64,000 nucleotides of DNA from Thiovibrio sp964588325 (lineage in GTDB: Bacteria; Desulfobacterota; Desulfobulbia; Desulfobulbales; Desulfurivibrionaceae). Both the position numbers and the translations under genes were made by a program. The stretch is from positions 62,001 to 126,000 of the forward strand of contig CAZPOR010000001.1 in NCBI GenBank assembly GCA_964588325.1. The letters run 5' to 3'. Positions 32,936 through 42,137 of this stretch are shown piece by piece (the first letter of the stretch is position 1; every line of letters starts with the position of its first letter). The notes below the pieces were generated by a model. That model was given only the letters and a program-made list of their open reading frames with translations. It searched no databases and was not told the origin of the DNA.

Positions 32936-34639
32936 ATGGCCAAGAGAATCGTCGTTGATCCCATCACCAGAATCGAAGGGCATCTCCGGATTGATTGCGA
33001 GATCGACAATGGCCGGGTGACCAAGGCTTGGTCTTCCGGCCAGATGTGGCGCGGGATCGAATTGATCCTCCAGGGGCGCGATCCTCGGGACGCTTGGGTT
33101 TTCACCCAGCGGATCTGCGGGGTCTGCACCACGGTGCATGCCATTGCCTCGGTGCGGGCCGTGGAAAACGCCCTGAATCTGGAGGTGCCGCTCAACGCCC
33201 AGTACATCCGGAACATGATCATTTCCGCCCACGGGATCTTTGACCATATCGTTCATTTTTATCATCTTTCCGCCTTGGACTGGGTGGATATCGTCTCCGC
33301 CCTCAAGGGCAGCCCCAAGGGGGCCGCCGCCCTCGGTCAGCAGCTTTCTCCCTGGCCCCGCAACAGCGAGCAGGAGATCAAGGCGGTGCAGGAAAAGCTT
33401 AAAGGCTTTGTCGGCAGCGGCCAGCTCGGGATTTTTGCCAGCGGCTACTGGGGCCATCCGGCCATGAAACTGTCGCCGGAGGTCAATCTTCTTGCCGCCA
33501 CCCATTATTTTCAGGCCCTGGAGTACCAGCGGAGAATCAACAAGGTGGTGGCCATTCTCGGCAGCAAAACTCCGCATATCCAGAATCTGGCCGTGGGGGG
33601 GGTCGCCAACCCCATCAATCCTGACAGCCAGTCCACTTTGACCATCGAGCGGCTCTATTACATCAAGACCCTGATCGATGAGATCGGCGATTTTATCAAA
33701 AATGTCTATATGGTCGATGTCGCGGCCATCGGCGCTTTTTATGCGGACTGGACGCAATACGGCGCCGGGGTGACCAATTATCTTTCGGTGCCGGATCTGC
33801 CCTTGGACTCCAAGGGGACTGCGTTTGACCTTCCCGGCGGGTACATTGGTGATGGCAACGTGGGTTCTTTCAAGCCGATCACCGGCTTCAACGATGATTT
33901 TTTCAAGCAGGGGGTCAAGGAGGGGATCAAGCATTCCTGGTACAAGGGAGACTGGGACCGTCATCCCTGGGAGGAGGAGACCGTGCCCCAGCACACCGAG
34001 TTCCAGGACAACGGCAAGTATTCCTGGGTCAAGTCTCCGACCTTCAACGGCAAACCGGCCCAGGTCGGTCCTCTGGCCAATGTTTTGTGCATGTACGCCG
34101 CAGGGCACGGTCCGACCAAAACCTACACCGACGGTCTGTTGAAAACGGTGAGCAACCTGGCCGGAGCCACGGTTGGGATTTCCGCCCTCCATTCCACCAT
34201 CGGCCGTCATGCCGCGCGGGCGGTGCGCTGCGCCGTGTTGCACGATTCCCTGCTCGGTCAGTGGCAGGCGTTGATGGACAACATCAGCAAGGGGGATTAT
34301 ACGACCTGCAACCAGCCGGTGTTTCCGAAAGGCGAGCAGCGCGGGGTTGGTTTTCATGAGGCGCCGCGCGGGGTCTTGTCCCATTGGGTCGTGATCCAGG
34401 ACGGCAAGATCAAGAATTATCAGTGCGTGGTTCCTTCCACCTGGAATGCCGGGCCCAGAGACAGCAAGGACGCACCAGGACCGTACGAGGCTTCGCTGGC
34501 AGGCAATCCGGTGGCTGATCCGGAGAAGCCCCTTGAGGTATTGCGGACGGTTCACTCCTTTGATCCGTGCCTTGCCTGCGCCATCCACCTGTTGGACCCG
34601 GAGAGCCGGGAAATCGTCACCGTCAGAACCATGATCTGA
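32936..34639 (+). CDS. hybC: [NiFe] hydrogenase 2 large subunit
   Basis: Catalytic subunit holding the NiFe(CN)2CO centre. Of 567 residues, the N-terminal ligand motif RICGVC gives C61 and C64; the C-terminal motif DPCLACAIH gives C545 and C548, with H551 the last residue after maturation. The remaining 16 residues are the extension removed by HybD once Ni is inserted, so the gene is intact. It has no signal peptide and would be exported with HybO. GAAGGAGAT lies 6 bases before the ATG at 32936. Copy B of the dispersed repeat lies directly upstream and a strong hairpin follows. Confidence 0.97.
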   Translation: MAKRIVVDPITRIEGHLRIDCEIDNGRVTKAWSSGQMWRGIELILQGRDPRDAWVFTQRICGVCTTVHAIASVRAVENALNLEVPLNAQYIRNMIISAHGIFDHIVHFYHLSALDWVDIVSALKGSPKGAAALGQQLSPWPRNSEQEIKAVQEKLKGFVGSGQLGIFASGYWGHPAMKLSPEVNLLAATHYFQALEYQRRINKVVAILGSKTPHIQNLAVGGVANPINPDSQSTLTIERLYYIKTLIDEIGDFIKNVYMVDVAAIGAFYADWTQYGAGVTNYLSVPDLPLDSKGTAFDLPGGYIGDGNVGSFKPITGFNDDFFKQGVKEGIKHSWYKGDWDRHPWEEETVPQHTEFQDNGKYSWVKSPTFNGKPAQVGPLANVLCMYAAGHGPTKTYTDGLLKTVSNLAGATVGISALHSTIGRHAARAVRCAVLHDSLLGQWQALMDNISKGDYTTCNQPVFPKGEQRGVGFHEAPRGVLSHWVVIQDGKIKNYQCVVPSTWNAGPRDSKDAPGPYEASLAGNPVADPEKPLEVLRTVHSFDPCLACAIHLLDPESREIVTVRTMI

Positions 34640-34665
34640 AATTGTTGCGTGGAGTTAACCCATTG

Positions 34666-34702
34666 AAAACAGGCCGCCCCGGCTATCGGGACGGCCTGTT
34701 TT
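34666..34702 (+). terminator. Hairpin between hybC and hybD
   Basis: AAAACAGGCCG (34666-34676) and CGGCCTGTTTT (34692-34702) form an 11-base stem, extended inward by CCC/GGG. The stem itself ends in four T, so partial termination or a 3' stabiliser that lowers hybD relative to hybC is plausible. The hybD ribosome binding site starts 3 bases later. Confidence 0.6.
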
Positions 34703-34714
34703 GTAAGGAGGAAT

Positions 34715-35203
34715 ATGCTGCATACTGTTCTGGTGCTTGGCGTGGGGAACGTGTTGCTTTCCGACGAGGGGGCGGGTGTCCGGGCGGTGGAGCAACTCCA
34801 GCGCCGCTATGTTTTTCCTCCCCAGGTGGAGTTGATCGATGGCGGCACCATGGGGCTGGATCTTCTTGGCTATCTCGATGACAAAACCCATCTGTTCATC
34901 GTGGATGCAATTGTTTCCAGCCAACCTCCCGGCTCGGTGGTCATTGAAAAATTGCTCGATCCGCCGGCCTATTTCAGGCAGAAGATCTCTCCTCATCAGA
35001 TCGGGCTTTCCGAGCTTTTGGCCGTTGCCGCCATGCAGGATTGTCTGCCTCCCTCCATTACTCTTTTTGGCATTGTTCCCCTGGATCTTTCCACCGGCAT
35101 TGGGTTGTCGCCGGAGGTTGAGGCTGCGGTTGACCGGGTGGTTTTGGCCGTGGTGGAGGAGCTCGGCCAGATGGGAGCCGGGGTGGGCGCGGCAAGCCGT
35201 TGA
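34715..35203 (+). CDS. hybD: Hydrogenase maturation endopeptidase
   Basis: Nickel-dependent check-point protease that trims the C-terminal 16 residues of HybC. The 162 residues contain GVGNVLLSDEGAGV with the conserved Glu, the Asp in FIVDAI and the His in SPHQIGL, which together form the Ni-sensing site of the HybD/HyaD family. A full AAGGAGG precedes the start at 34715. The C-terminus is somewhat Ala/Gly-rich. Lies 75 bases after hybC, beyond a hairpin. Confidence 0.93.
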   Translation: MLHTVLVLGVGNVLLSDEGAGVRAVEQLQRRYVFPPQVELIDGGTMGLDLLGYLDDKTHLFIVDAIVSSQPPGSVVIEKLLDPPAYFRQKISPHQIGLSELLAVAAMQDCLPPSITLFGIVPLDLSTGIGLSPEVEAAVDRVVLAVVEELGQMGAGVGAASR

Positions 35204-35340
35204 TTCGTCAGCCGTGATTGGGGCTGATTTTCGCCGGGTGGCTCCTTGGGAAAAAAACTTGATCATGACAGCCAAATAGTATTCTATGAAACACCGTGTC
35301 TGTGCCGCAGATGGCATGGCTGGTTTTTCAAGGAGAAAGG

Positions 35341-36015
35341 ATGTCCACGATCAGAGTTTTTGTGGCGGATGATCATTCCATCGTCAGGGAAGGGCTGCGG
35401 CAGATGGTTGCCAAAAGCAGCACCCTTGCGCTGGTCGGCGAGGCTGCGGACGGCGAGGCGGCCGCCAAGGAGATCCGCAGATTGCAGCCCGACGTGGCGA
35501 TTCTTGACATCGCCATGCCCATGGTCAGCGGTCTTGAATGCATCCCGCTCGTTAAAAACGATTCTCCCAATACGGCAATCGTGATTCTCTCGATGTTCGC
35601 CCGCGAAATCTATGTGCATCAAGCCTTGTCCTCGGGCGCCCTGGGCTATGTGCTGAAAACCGCCCCCTGGGCCGAGGTTCTTGAGGCGGTGCGGATGGTG
35701 TCCCAGGGCAAGTATTTTCTGAGCCGGGAGATAAATTCCGAACTCATCCGCGGCTATCTCCACAACGAGGACCGGAAATCCGCCGAATCCAGCAGATACG
35801 ATCTGCTTTCCGACCGGGAACAACAGATATTCCGTCTGGTTATCGAGGGCAACCCCACCAAATCCATCGCCGAACTTCTGTGTCTGAGTCCTAAAACCGT
35901 GGAAAAACACCGCTCCAACATCAGCAAAAAACTCGGGATGAGCGAACCTCTGGCCATGTTGAAGTTTGCCATGAAGATCGGTGTGGCTGATCCCGACCTC
36001 TGGCCTGACGTGTAA
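35341..36015 (+). CDS. NarL/FixJ-family response regulator
   Basis: A 224-residue transcription regulator: receiver domain with acidic pair DD near residues 10-11, phospho-aspartate D56 (AILDIAMPMVSG), conserved Lys in YVLKTA, then a LuxR-type helix-turn-helix (SDREQQIFRLVIEG through KTVEKHRSNI). The start at 35341 follows AAGGAG by 6 bases. It lies between hybD and the heme-c histidine kinase, so it is probably that kinase's partner and may control the hyb and hyp genes around it. This regulatory role is inference from position. Confidence 0.88.
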   Translation: MSTIRVFVADDHSIVREGLRQMVAKSSTLALVGEAADGEAAAKEIRRLQPDVAILDIAMPMVSGLECIPLVKNDSPNTAIVILSMFAREIYVHQALSSGALGYVLKTAPWAEVLEAVRMVSQGKYFLSREINSELIRGYLHNEDRKSAESSRYDLLSDREQQIFRLVIEGNPTKSIAELLCLSPKTVEKHRSNISKKLGMSEPLAMLKFAMKIGVADPDLWPDV

Positions 36016-36245
36016 GGGAATTTTGTTTCAGGGGGTCGGTCGGCTCCTGGTCGTGCCGCTCCGCAAAAAAAGAGTCATTGCGCTTTTCTTGTCTGGTCAA
36101 GAGGATCGGGGGCCGGTATAGTTGTCAAAGCCCTTGCGGCATGGGTTCGAGTGGGCTCGCCATTCCGCCGTTGTCTTTGTCCCGTGCCCATGAGTCTGTC
36201 GCGTCTTCAAACCGGGAATGAATCTTCCCAACCTCTTGGTGGTAT

Positions 36246-38282
36246 GTGAGCGATTCCGCAGAGCCGCACAATTCAAAAATCAGGCCTGTCCCTGTCCGGT
36301 GGTTTACCTGGTTCCTGGTAATGGTCTGGACTCTCTTTATCTGCGGGCTTTCTTTTCACGAAATAAGCGGCATCAGGCAGATCACCCGGGAAATGGCTAT
36401 CAGTGAAATCCGGGCTTACTGCAACAAGGACCGCGCCTTGCGCACCTGGGCGGCATCCCATGGCGGCGTGTATGTGCCTGTCGACGAGCGCACTCCGGCA
36501 AACCCATATCTCGCGCATCTTCCCGAACGTGACCTGGTAACGCCCTCCGGCCGGGAACTCACCCTGATGAATCCTGCCTACATGATGCGGCAGGTGGGCG
36601 AGGATTTTGCAAGCTTCTATGGGGGAGGTGCCCGGATGACCAGCCTCAATCCGCTGCGTCCGGAAAATGTGCCGGATACCTGGGAACGGCGGTGTCTTGA
36701 AGAATTCGCCCAGTTCCGGCGGCCGGAAAAGATCGAATTCAGCCGGATCGGCGGCGTGCCGCATCTGCGTTTGATCCAGGCGGTGCTGGTCAAGCAGGAA
36801 TGTCTCCAGTGTCATGGTCATCAGGGCTACAAGGAAGGGGACATCCGGGGCGGGATCAGTGTCAGCCTGTCCATGGTGGATGCGCTGGCCCTTGAGGAAA
36901 AACAGATCGTTTCCCATCTTGTCCGGGCGGGGTTGACCTGGTTCCTCGGGGTGACCGGAATGTTGCTCGGCGGCGGATTCCTGCGCCGGCGTGTCGCGGA
37001 ACGCGATGCGGTGCAAGAGGAGCTGCTTCAATCCCGTGATCGTCTTGCCCGGAAAAGCGCGGAGCTGGAGGAAGCCAACGCCGTGCTGCTGACCGAGATC
37101 GCTGAACGGAAAAAGGCCGAGGCCGAGATTCTGGTCAGCGAGGAAAAGTTCCGCACCGTTGCGGATTTCACCTACGACTGGGAATACTGGCTGGATCCGG
37201 CGGGAAATTTCCTCTATGTCTCCCCTTCCGCGGAGCGAATCACCGGATACCGGCCGGAAGAGTTCAGGGGGAATCCCCGGCTCTTTCTGGAGATCATCCA
37301 TCCGGACCACAAGTCCCAGATGGAAAATCATTTCCGGCAGGCCGTGTCGGAGCGCAGGGTTTGCATGCTGGAATTCCGGATTATTACCAGAGACGGGAAA
37401 AAGCGCTGGATCGGGCACACCTGTCAGCCGGTGTATGGCCGCTCGGGAGAGTTTTTGGGCAACAGGGCGAGCAACCGGGATATCACCGGCAGCAAATGGA
37501 GCGAGAAAACCCTCAACAAGTTTGCAGTGGAGCTGGCCCACAGCAACAGAGATCTGCAGGATTTCGCCTATATGGCCTCCCATGATCTGCGGGAACCGCT
37601 GGTGCTTGTGCAGGCTTTCAGTGAAAGGTTGCGGACCCGGTATGGGGATAACATCCCCGAAAAAGGTTTGGAATATGTCCGGCGGATTGAAGCCGCCACC
37701 GCGCGGATGCAGGAGCTGATTTCCGGGGTGTTGGCCTATTCGCGTGTTTCCGCCAAGGCCCAGCCTTTAGAAGAAGTTGACCTGACAAAGATCGTGTTGC
37801 AGGTGATCTCCGATCTCGAACTGCGGCTTGCCGAGACCGGGGGACGGATAGAGGTTGCCGATCTGTGCAGGATCAAGGGAGATCCTCTCCAGATGAGGCA
37901 GCTTTTTCAGAATCTTATTGCCAACGCCCTTAAATACGGCAAGCCGGATATGCCTCCCCGCATTGTGGTTTCCAGCCGGAATATCCCCGGCCCAGATGGC
38001 AACGGAGCTGGGGATTTCTGCCGTGTCGTGGTGGAGGATAACGGCATCGGCTTTGCCGCGGAATCCGCGGATAAAATATTCGGCCTTTTTCAGCGCTTGC
38101 ATGGCCGGAGCCGGTACGAGGGAACCGGCATCGGCCTGGCGGTGTGCAAGCGGATTGTCGAGCGGCACGGTGGAGCCATCAACGCGGAAAGTTCGCCGGG
38201 CATGGGGGCGCGATTCATCGTCACCTTGCCGGTGCGCGGCCCCGAGATTGACGATCTGGAGCAGCTTGTGTGCCAGGATTAA
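36246..38282 (+). CDS. Sensor histidine kinase with periplasmic c-type heme domain
   Basis: The 678-residue kinase starts with a transmembrane helix (about 18-38), a periplasmic domain of the Tll0287-like/DUF3365 kind with one heme-c site C186-L-Q-C189-H190, a second helix (about 226-246), coiled coil, a PAS domain (about 298-420), HisKA with H446 (MASHDLREP) and HATPase (VEDNGIGF, GTGIGLAVC). The heme suggests sensing of redox state, O2, NO or CO. The start is a GTG at 36246 with a weak ribosome binding site. The 230-base spacer before it has a possible TATAGT -10 at 36117 but no clear -35. It lies next to the NarL-type regulator within the hydrogenase locus. Confidence 0.88.
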   Translation: MSDSAEPHNSKIRPVPVRWFTWFLVMVWTLFICGLSFHEISGIRQITREMAISEIRAYCNKDRALRTWAASHGGVYVPVDERTPANPYLAHLPERDLVTPSGRELTLMNPAYMMRQVGEDFASFYGGGARMTSLNPLRPENVPDTWERRCLEEFAQFRRPEKIEFSRIGGVPHLRLIQAVLVKQECLQCHGHQGYKEGDIRGGISVSLSMVDALALEEKQIVSHLVRAGLTWFLGVTGMLLGGGFLRRRVAERDAVQEELLQSRDRLARKSAELEEANAVLLTEIAERKKAEAEILVSEEKFRTVADFTYDWEYWLDPAGNFLYVSPSAERITGYRPEEFRGNPRLFLEIIHPDHKSQMENHFRQAVSERRVCMLEFRIITRDGKKRWIGHTCQPVYGRSGEFLGNRASNRDITGSKWSEKTLNKFAVELAHSNRDLQDFAYMASHDLREPLVLVQAFSERLRTRYGDNIPEKGLEYVRRIEAATARMQELISGVLAYSRVSAKAQPLEEVDLTKIVLQVISDLELRLAETGGRIEVADLCRIKGDPLQMRQLFQNLIANALKYGKPDMPPRIVVSSRNIPGPDGNGAGDFCRVVVEDNGIGFAAESADKIFGLFQRLHGRSRYEGTGIGLAVCKRIVERHGGAINAESSPGMGARFIVTLPVRGPEIDDLEQLVCQD

Positions 38283-38295
38283 ACGGCCGGGCGAA

Positions 38296-38323
38296 CCGGA
38301 AAATGCGCGGAGGCGCGTTCCGG
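38296..38323. other. Hairpin between sensor kinase and hypA
   Basis: CCGGAA (38296-38301) pairs with TTCCGG (38318-38323), with an inner GCGC/GCGC stem and GGAG loop. No T tract follows. It sits between the regulatory pair and the hyp genes and might process or insulate the transcript. Confidence 0.35.
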
Positions 38324-38360
38324 CCTGGAATACACCCCGGTCTTTGTGTATCATGAACCA

Positions 38361-38708
38361 ATGCATGAAATGTCACTGGCTATAAACATTGTCGAACTTG
38401 TTTCGGAAAAAGCGCAGGCCGCCGGAGGGCAAAAGGTCACCTCGGTCGAACTTGAGGCCGGCACGCTTTCCGGGGTGATGGTCGAAGCGTTGGTTTTCTG
38501 TTTTGACGCTGCCGCCCGCAACACCCCGGCAGAAGGCGCCCGCCTTGTGGTGCGCGAGATTGAAGCGCGCGGCGTCTGCTTGGGTTGCGGTCACGCTTTT
38601 GTGCTTGAGTCCCTTCTTGCCCAGTGCCCGCAATGCGGGGGGCATGCGGTGGAAACTCGGCAGGGGCGGGAATTGAAGGTTGTGTCCCTCACCATTGACG
38701 AAGAATAG
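38361..38708 (+). CDS. hypA: Hydrogenase nickel-incorporation protein HypA
   Basis: Nickel metallochaperone that works with HypB. The start at 38361 is fixed by biology: the family needs Met1-His2-Glu3 for nickel binding, and the protein begins MHEMSLA; an upstream in-frame GTG would bury this. The zinc site is C73-x-x-C76 and C89-x-x-C92. 115 residues, as usual. There is no clear Shine-Dalgarno sequence. First of six hyp genes in the order A-B-F-C-D-E. Confidence 0.95.
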   Translation: MHEMSLAINIVELVSEKAQAAGGQKVTSVELEAGTLSGVMVEALVFCFDAAARNTPAEGARLVVREIEARGVCLGCGHAFVLESLLAQCPQCGGHAVETRQGRELKVVSLTIDEE

Positions 38709-38715
38709 GTGATTC

Positions 38716-39462
38716 ATGTGTGATTCCTGCGGCTGCACTCAGCCGGAGAACAGCGTAACCATCACGAGGCCGGGTCAGGCGGGCTCCGGCGCGGCAGATC
38801 ATCATCATTCACATCCGAGGCGGGTTGTGGAGGTGCGGGAGGCGGTGCTGGGAAAAAACGACGGGATTGCCGCGCATAACCGGGATTTTTTTGAACAGCG
38901 GCGGATCGTGGCCCTCAATCTGGTCAGCTCCCCCGGTTCCGGCAAAACCACGATTCTGGAGAAAACCATCCGGGAGCTGCGGGGCGAAATTCCCATGGCG
39001 GTCATCGAGGGGGATCAGCAGACCATGCTCGATGCCGAGCGGATCGATGCCACCGGAGTGGACGTGGTGCAAGTGAACACCGGGGCCGGGTGTCATCTGG
39101 ACGCGGACATGGTGCACCAGGCCCTGCACCGGATGGAACCGGCGGAAAACTCCCTGCTCTTCATCGAAAATGTCGGCAATCTGGTTTGTCCGGCCATGTT
39201 TGATCTGGGCGAGGCGGCCAAGATCGTGATCATCAGCGTCACCGAGGGGGAGGACAAGCCCCTCAAATATCCGGCCATGTTCGACGCGGCCAGCCTCTGC
39301 CTGATCAACAAGATCGACCTGCTTCCCCATGTGGATTTTGACGTGGCCCGCTGCCGCGAATATGCGTTGCGGGTGAACCATCGGCTGGAGTTTTTTGAGA
39401 TCTCCGCCAGAACCGGCGAGGGAATGATCGCTTGGCTGAACTGGCTGCGCAGCCAAAGCTGA
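38716..39462 (+). CDS. hypB: Hydrogenase nickel-insertion GTPase HypB
   Basis: SIMIBI-class GTPase that drives nickel transfer to the large subunit. The 248 residues begin with the high-affinity nickel motif C2-x-x-C5-x-C7 and have only a short His stretch (HHHSH near 29-33), so nickel storage is modest. The GTPase shows SSPGSGKTT, the ENVGNLVCP segment whose Cys binds metal at the dimer interface, and NKIDLL. It begins 7 bases after hypA. Confidence 0.96.
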   Translation: MCDSCGCTQPENSVTITRPGQAGSGAADHHHSHPRRVVEVREAVLGKNDGIAAHNRDFFEQRRIVALNLVSSPGSGKTTILEKTIRELRGEIPMAVIEGDQQTMLDAERIDATGVDVVQVNTGAGCHLDADMVHQALHRMEPAENSLLFIENVGNLVCPAMFDLGEAAKIVIISVTEGEDKPLKYPAMFDAASLCLINKIDLLPHVDFDVARCREYALRVNHRLEFFEISARTGEGMIAWLNWLRSQS

Positions 39463-39470
39463 AGGAGTTC

Positions 39471-41744
39471 ATGTCAATCGAACGCCGGAAGATATCGGTC
39501 AGCGGCATTGTCCAGGGCGTCGGCTTCCGTCCCTTTGTCTACCGTCTGGCCAGGGAGCGATCCCTGACCGGTTTCGTGGCTAACACCTCGGACGGGGTTG
39601 CCATCGAGGCCCAGGGCCAGGTCGCGCAGCTTGATGATTTTCTGGTTGCCCTGCAAGGGGAAGCGCCTCCTCTGGCCCAGGTCGGCGGGATCGTTTCTTC
39701 TCCTATTCCTCCGGTCCATGAGGGCGGATTTGCCCTTCTCCATTCGACAGCCTCCGGTCCGGTTTCCACCCTGATTTCCCCGGATGTCGCCGTGTGCGAT
39801 GCCTGTTTGTCCGAATTCTTTTCTCCCGCCGACCGCCGTTTCCGTTATCCCTTTATCAACTGCACCAACTGCGGCCCCCGTTATACCATTGTCGAACGCA
39901 TTCCGTATGACCGTCCCCATACGACCATGCGCGGGTTTGCCATGTGCGCGTCCTGCCAGGGAGAATATGATGATCCCGGAAACCGGCGATTCCATGCCCA
40001 GCCCAATTGCTGTCCGGATTGCGGCCCGCAGCTTGCTTTGATTGCTGCGGATGGCCGCTTGGCGGCCCAGCGGGAGGAATCGCTTCGCGAGGCACTCCTG
40101 AGGTTGGCTGCGGGCGAGATCGTGGCAATCAAGGGGGTGGGCGGGTTTCATTTGGCGGTGGACGCGGCCAATGCGCAAGCGGTAAGCCGTTTGCGGCAGA
40201 GGAAAGGGCGGGAGGCCAAGCCGTTGGCAGTGATGGTCGCCGATCTGTCCGCGGCCCGGAAGATTTGTCGGCTGAACGGTATGGAAGAGCAGGCCCTTAC
40301 GAGCCAAGAGCGGCCCATTGTCCTGGCCGAAAAAAAAGAGGGGCATGGGTTGGCGGAAGAGGTTGCGCCGGGATGCGACCAGTTCGGTCTCATGCTGCCC
40401 TATGCGCCGCTTCATTATTTGCTCGTGCAAGGGGGGGCGCGTGCCCTGGTTATGACCAGCGGCAACCGGAGCGAAGAGCCGATCTGCATCGAAAACGACG
40501 AGGCGATGCAGCGTCTGGGTGGGGTCGCCGATTGGTTTCTCATCCATGACCGGGGGATTCACCTGCTCTGCGATGATTCGGTGGTTGCGTTCCAAGCAGG
40601 GATGATCCGCCAGATCCGGCGCAGCCGGGGGTTCGCTCCCAAGCCCATTCTGCTGGCGGAATCAGGGGATATGGTTCTCGGAGTGGGGGCGGAACTCAAG
40701 AATACCGTTTGCCTGCTCAAGGGAAAACACGCTTTTCTCAGCCAGCATATCGGGGATCTGAAAAATCTGGAGGCGTACCGGGTTTTTCAGCAAAGCCTCG
40801 ATCAACTGGGAGCTCTTTTTGAAATCAGCCCGGCCCTGATCGTGCACGACCTGCACTCGCAGTATCTTTCAAGCCGCTGGGCCAGGGAGCAGAATATTCC
40901 CATCCTGGCCGTGCAGCACCACCATGCTCATCTGGCCGCCTGTCTGGCCGAGAACCACCAGGAAGGGCCGGCCATCGGCATTATCCTTGATGGGACAGGG
41001 TATGGGGCGGACCGGACCATCTGGGGCGGCGAGGTTTTGCTGGGGGATGCCCGTGGCTATCAGCGGTTTGGCGCTTTGGAATCCTTGCCCCTGCCCGGCG
41101 GGGATGCCGCGGTGCAGGCCCCCTGGCGGACAGCCGTAAGCTATCTCCATGCCGCCTGCGGCGACAATCTGCCCGATCTGCCCTTCATGGCTGGGCAAGA
41201 GTGCGGGGTGATCCTTGACATGGTCCGAAAAGGGGTGAATTCGCCGCTGACCAGCAGTTGCGGCAGGCTCTTTGATGCGGTGGCCGCCATGAGCGGGGGC
41301 AGGCAGACCATTCACTATGAAGCCCAGGCCGCCATCGAGCTGATGCAACTGGCGGGCGGGGAGCTTGGTGAGGAAGTATTTCCCTGCGAAGTCTACGAGG
41401 AAGATGCTATGTTGAAAATCTCGGTGCGCTCATTGATCCGGGCTGTGGCGCAAGCAGCGCAGTCCGGCATGGCGCAAAGCCAAATCAGCCGCAGGTTCCA
41501 TGGCGGGCTGGTTGCGGCTTTTGTCCGGGTGGCGGAGGAGGCGAGACGGAGGGAAAACATCACTACCGTGGCCTTGAGCGGCGGCGTTTTTCAGAATCGG
41601 CTGCTGCTGGAGGGGATGGTTTCCTCGTTGGGCCGGAACGGGTTCCAGGTGTTGGTGCACAGGGAATTGCCCTGCAACGATGGGTGTATTTCCCTGGGGC
41701 AGGCGATGATCGGCCGCGAGATGTTGAAAAGAAAAAAGTCGTAA
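39471..41744 (+). CDS. hypF: Carbamoyltransferase HypF
   Basis: Makes the cyanide ligand precursor from carbamoyl phosphate and loads it onto HypE. The 757-residue protein shows all the modules in order: acylphosphatase (GIVQGVGFRPFVYRLA, 1-90), two Zn-finger-like sites (CDAC, CTNCGP, CASC, CPDCGP, about 105-190), a YrdC-like domain (KGVGGFHLAVDA), and a Kae1-like carbamoyltransferase with HHHAHLAA. ATG 39471 has GAAGGAG just upstream, 8 bases after hypB. Its place between hypB and hypC is a common order in Desulfobacterota-type loci. Confidence 0.96.
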   Translation: MSIERRKISVSGIVQGVGFRPFVYRLARERSLTGFVANTSDGVAIEAQGQVAQLDDFLVALQGEAPPLAQVGGIVSSPIPPVHEGGFALLHSTASGPVSTLISPDVAVCDACLSEFFSPADRRFRYPFINCTNCGPRYTIVERIPYDRPHTTMRGFAMCASCQGEYDDPGNRRFHAQPNCCPDCGPQLALIAADGRLAAQREESLREALLRLAAGEIVAIKGVGGFHLAVDAANAQAVSRLRQRKGREAKPLAVMVADLSAARKICRLNGMEEQALTSQERPIVLAEKKEGHGLAEEVAPGCDQFGLMLPYAPLHYLLVQGGARALVMTSGNRSEEPICIENDEAMQRLGGVADWFLIHDRGIHLLCDDSVVAFQAGMIRQIRRSRGFAPKPILLAESGDMVLGVGAELKNTVCLLKGKHAFLSQHIGDLKNLEAYRVFQQSLDQLGALFEISPALIVHDLHSQYLSSRWAREQNIPILAVQHHHAHLAACLAENHQEGPAIGIILDGTGYGADRTIWGGEVLLGDARGYQRFGALESLPLPGGDAAVQAPWRTAVSYLHAACGDNLPDLPFMAGQECGVILDMVRKGVNSPLTSSCGRLFDAVAAMSGGRQTIHYEAQAAIELMQLAGGELGEEVFPCEVYEEDAMLKISVRSLIRAVAQAAQSGMAQSQISRRFHGGLVAAFVRVAEEARRRENITTVALSGGVFQNRLLLEGMVSSLGRNGFQVLVHRELPCNDGCISLGQAMIGREMLKRKKS

Positions 41745-41754
41745 CCTCATATTT

Positions 41755-41832
41755 TCTCGCCAAGACGCAGAGGACGCAAAGAAATTTTCTGATGCCAATG
41801 CGTTTCGTTGCGTGCTTGGCGTCTTGGCGAGA
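41755..41832. repeat. Palindromic repeat upstream of hypC
   Basis: Perfect 14-base arms TCTCGCCAAGACGC (41755-41768) and its complement (41819-41832), with further near-complementary bases inward. The pattern GACGCAGAGGACGCAAAG is like that of the second repeat at 42138-42232 and of a common dispersed palindrome in many proteobacterial genomes (from memory). It fills the hypF-hypC spacer. Confidence 0.75.
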
Positions 41833-41853
41833 TCAACGGAAAAAGGTAACGCT

Positions 41854-42126
41854 ATGTGTCTGGCGATTCCCGGCAGGGTGGTGGAGATATTCCAGGAAAA
41901 CGGCCTGTTCATGGGGCATGTGGATTACAGCGGCACGGTCAGCAAGGTCTGTCTTGAGTATGTGCCGGAGATCGCGGTGGGCCAGTACACCGTGGTGCAT
42001 GCGGGCTTCGCCCTGTCGGTGCTGAACGAGGAAGAGGCGCAACAGAGTTTTGCGGCCTGGGAGGAACTGGTCCAGGCCGTGGCGGCGCAGGGCACGGATA
42101 TCTTCGGGAAACCGTTGGATAAATAA
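41854..42126 (+). CDS. hypC: Hydrogenase assembly chaperone HypC
   Basis: Small chaperone that holds the Fe(CN)2CO unit with HypD and presents it to the large subunit. The start is set by the essential Cys2: the protein begins MCLAIPGRV, so ATG 41854 is right and the longer frame that reads into the repeat is not. 90 residues. AAAGG lies about 8 bases upstream. It is flanked on both sides by related palindromic repeats, which is unusual within an operon. Confidence 0.95.
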   Translation: MCLAIPGRVVEIFQENGLFMGHVDYSGTVSKVCLEYVPEIAVGQYTVVHAGFALSVLNEEEAQQSFAAWEELVQAVAAQGTDIFGKPLDK

Positions 42127-42137
42127 AAAAAGATGGC

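Noticed and set aside
32864..34588. 574-codon open frame on the minus strand
   Set aside because: Antisense to hybC and into the repeat; composition typical of a shadow frame.
36143..36152. GGGTTCGAGT, like a tRNA T-loop
   Set aside because: No matching T stem, acceptor stem or anticodon arm can be folded around it.
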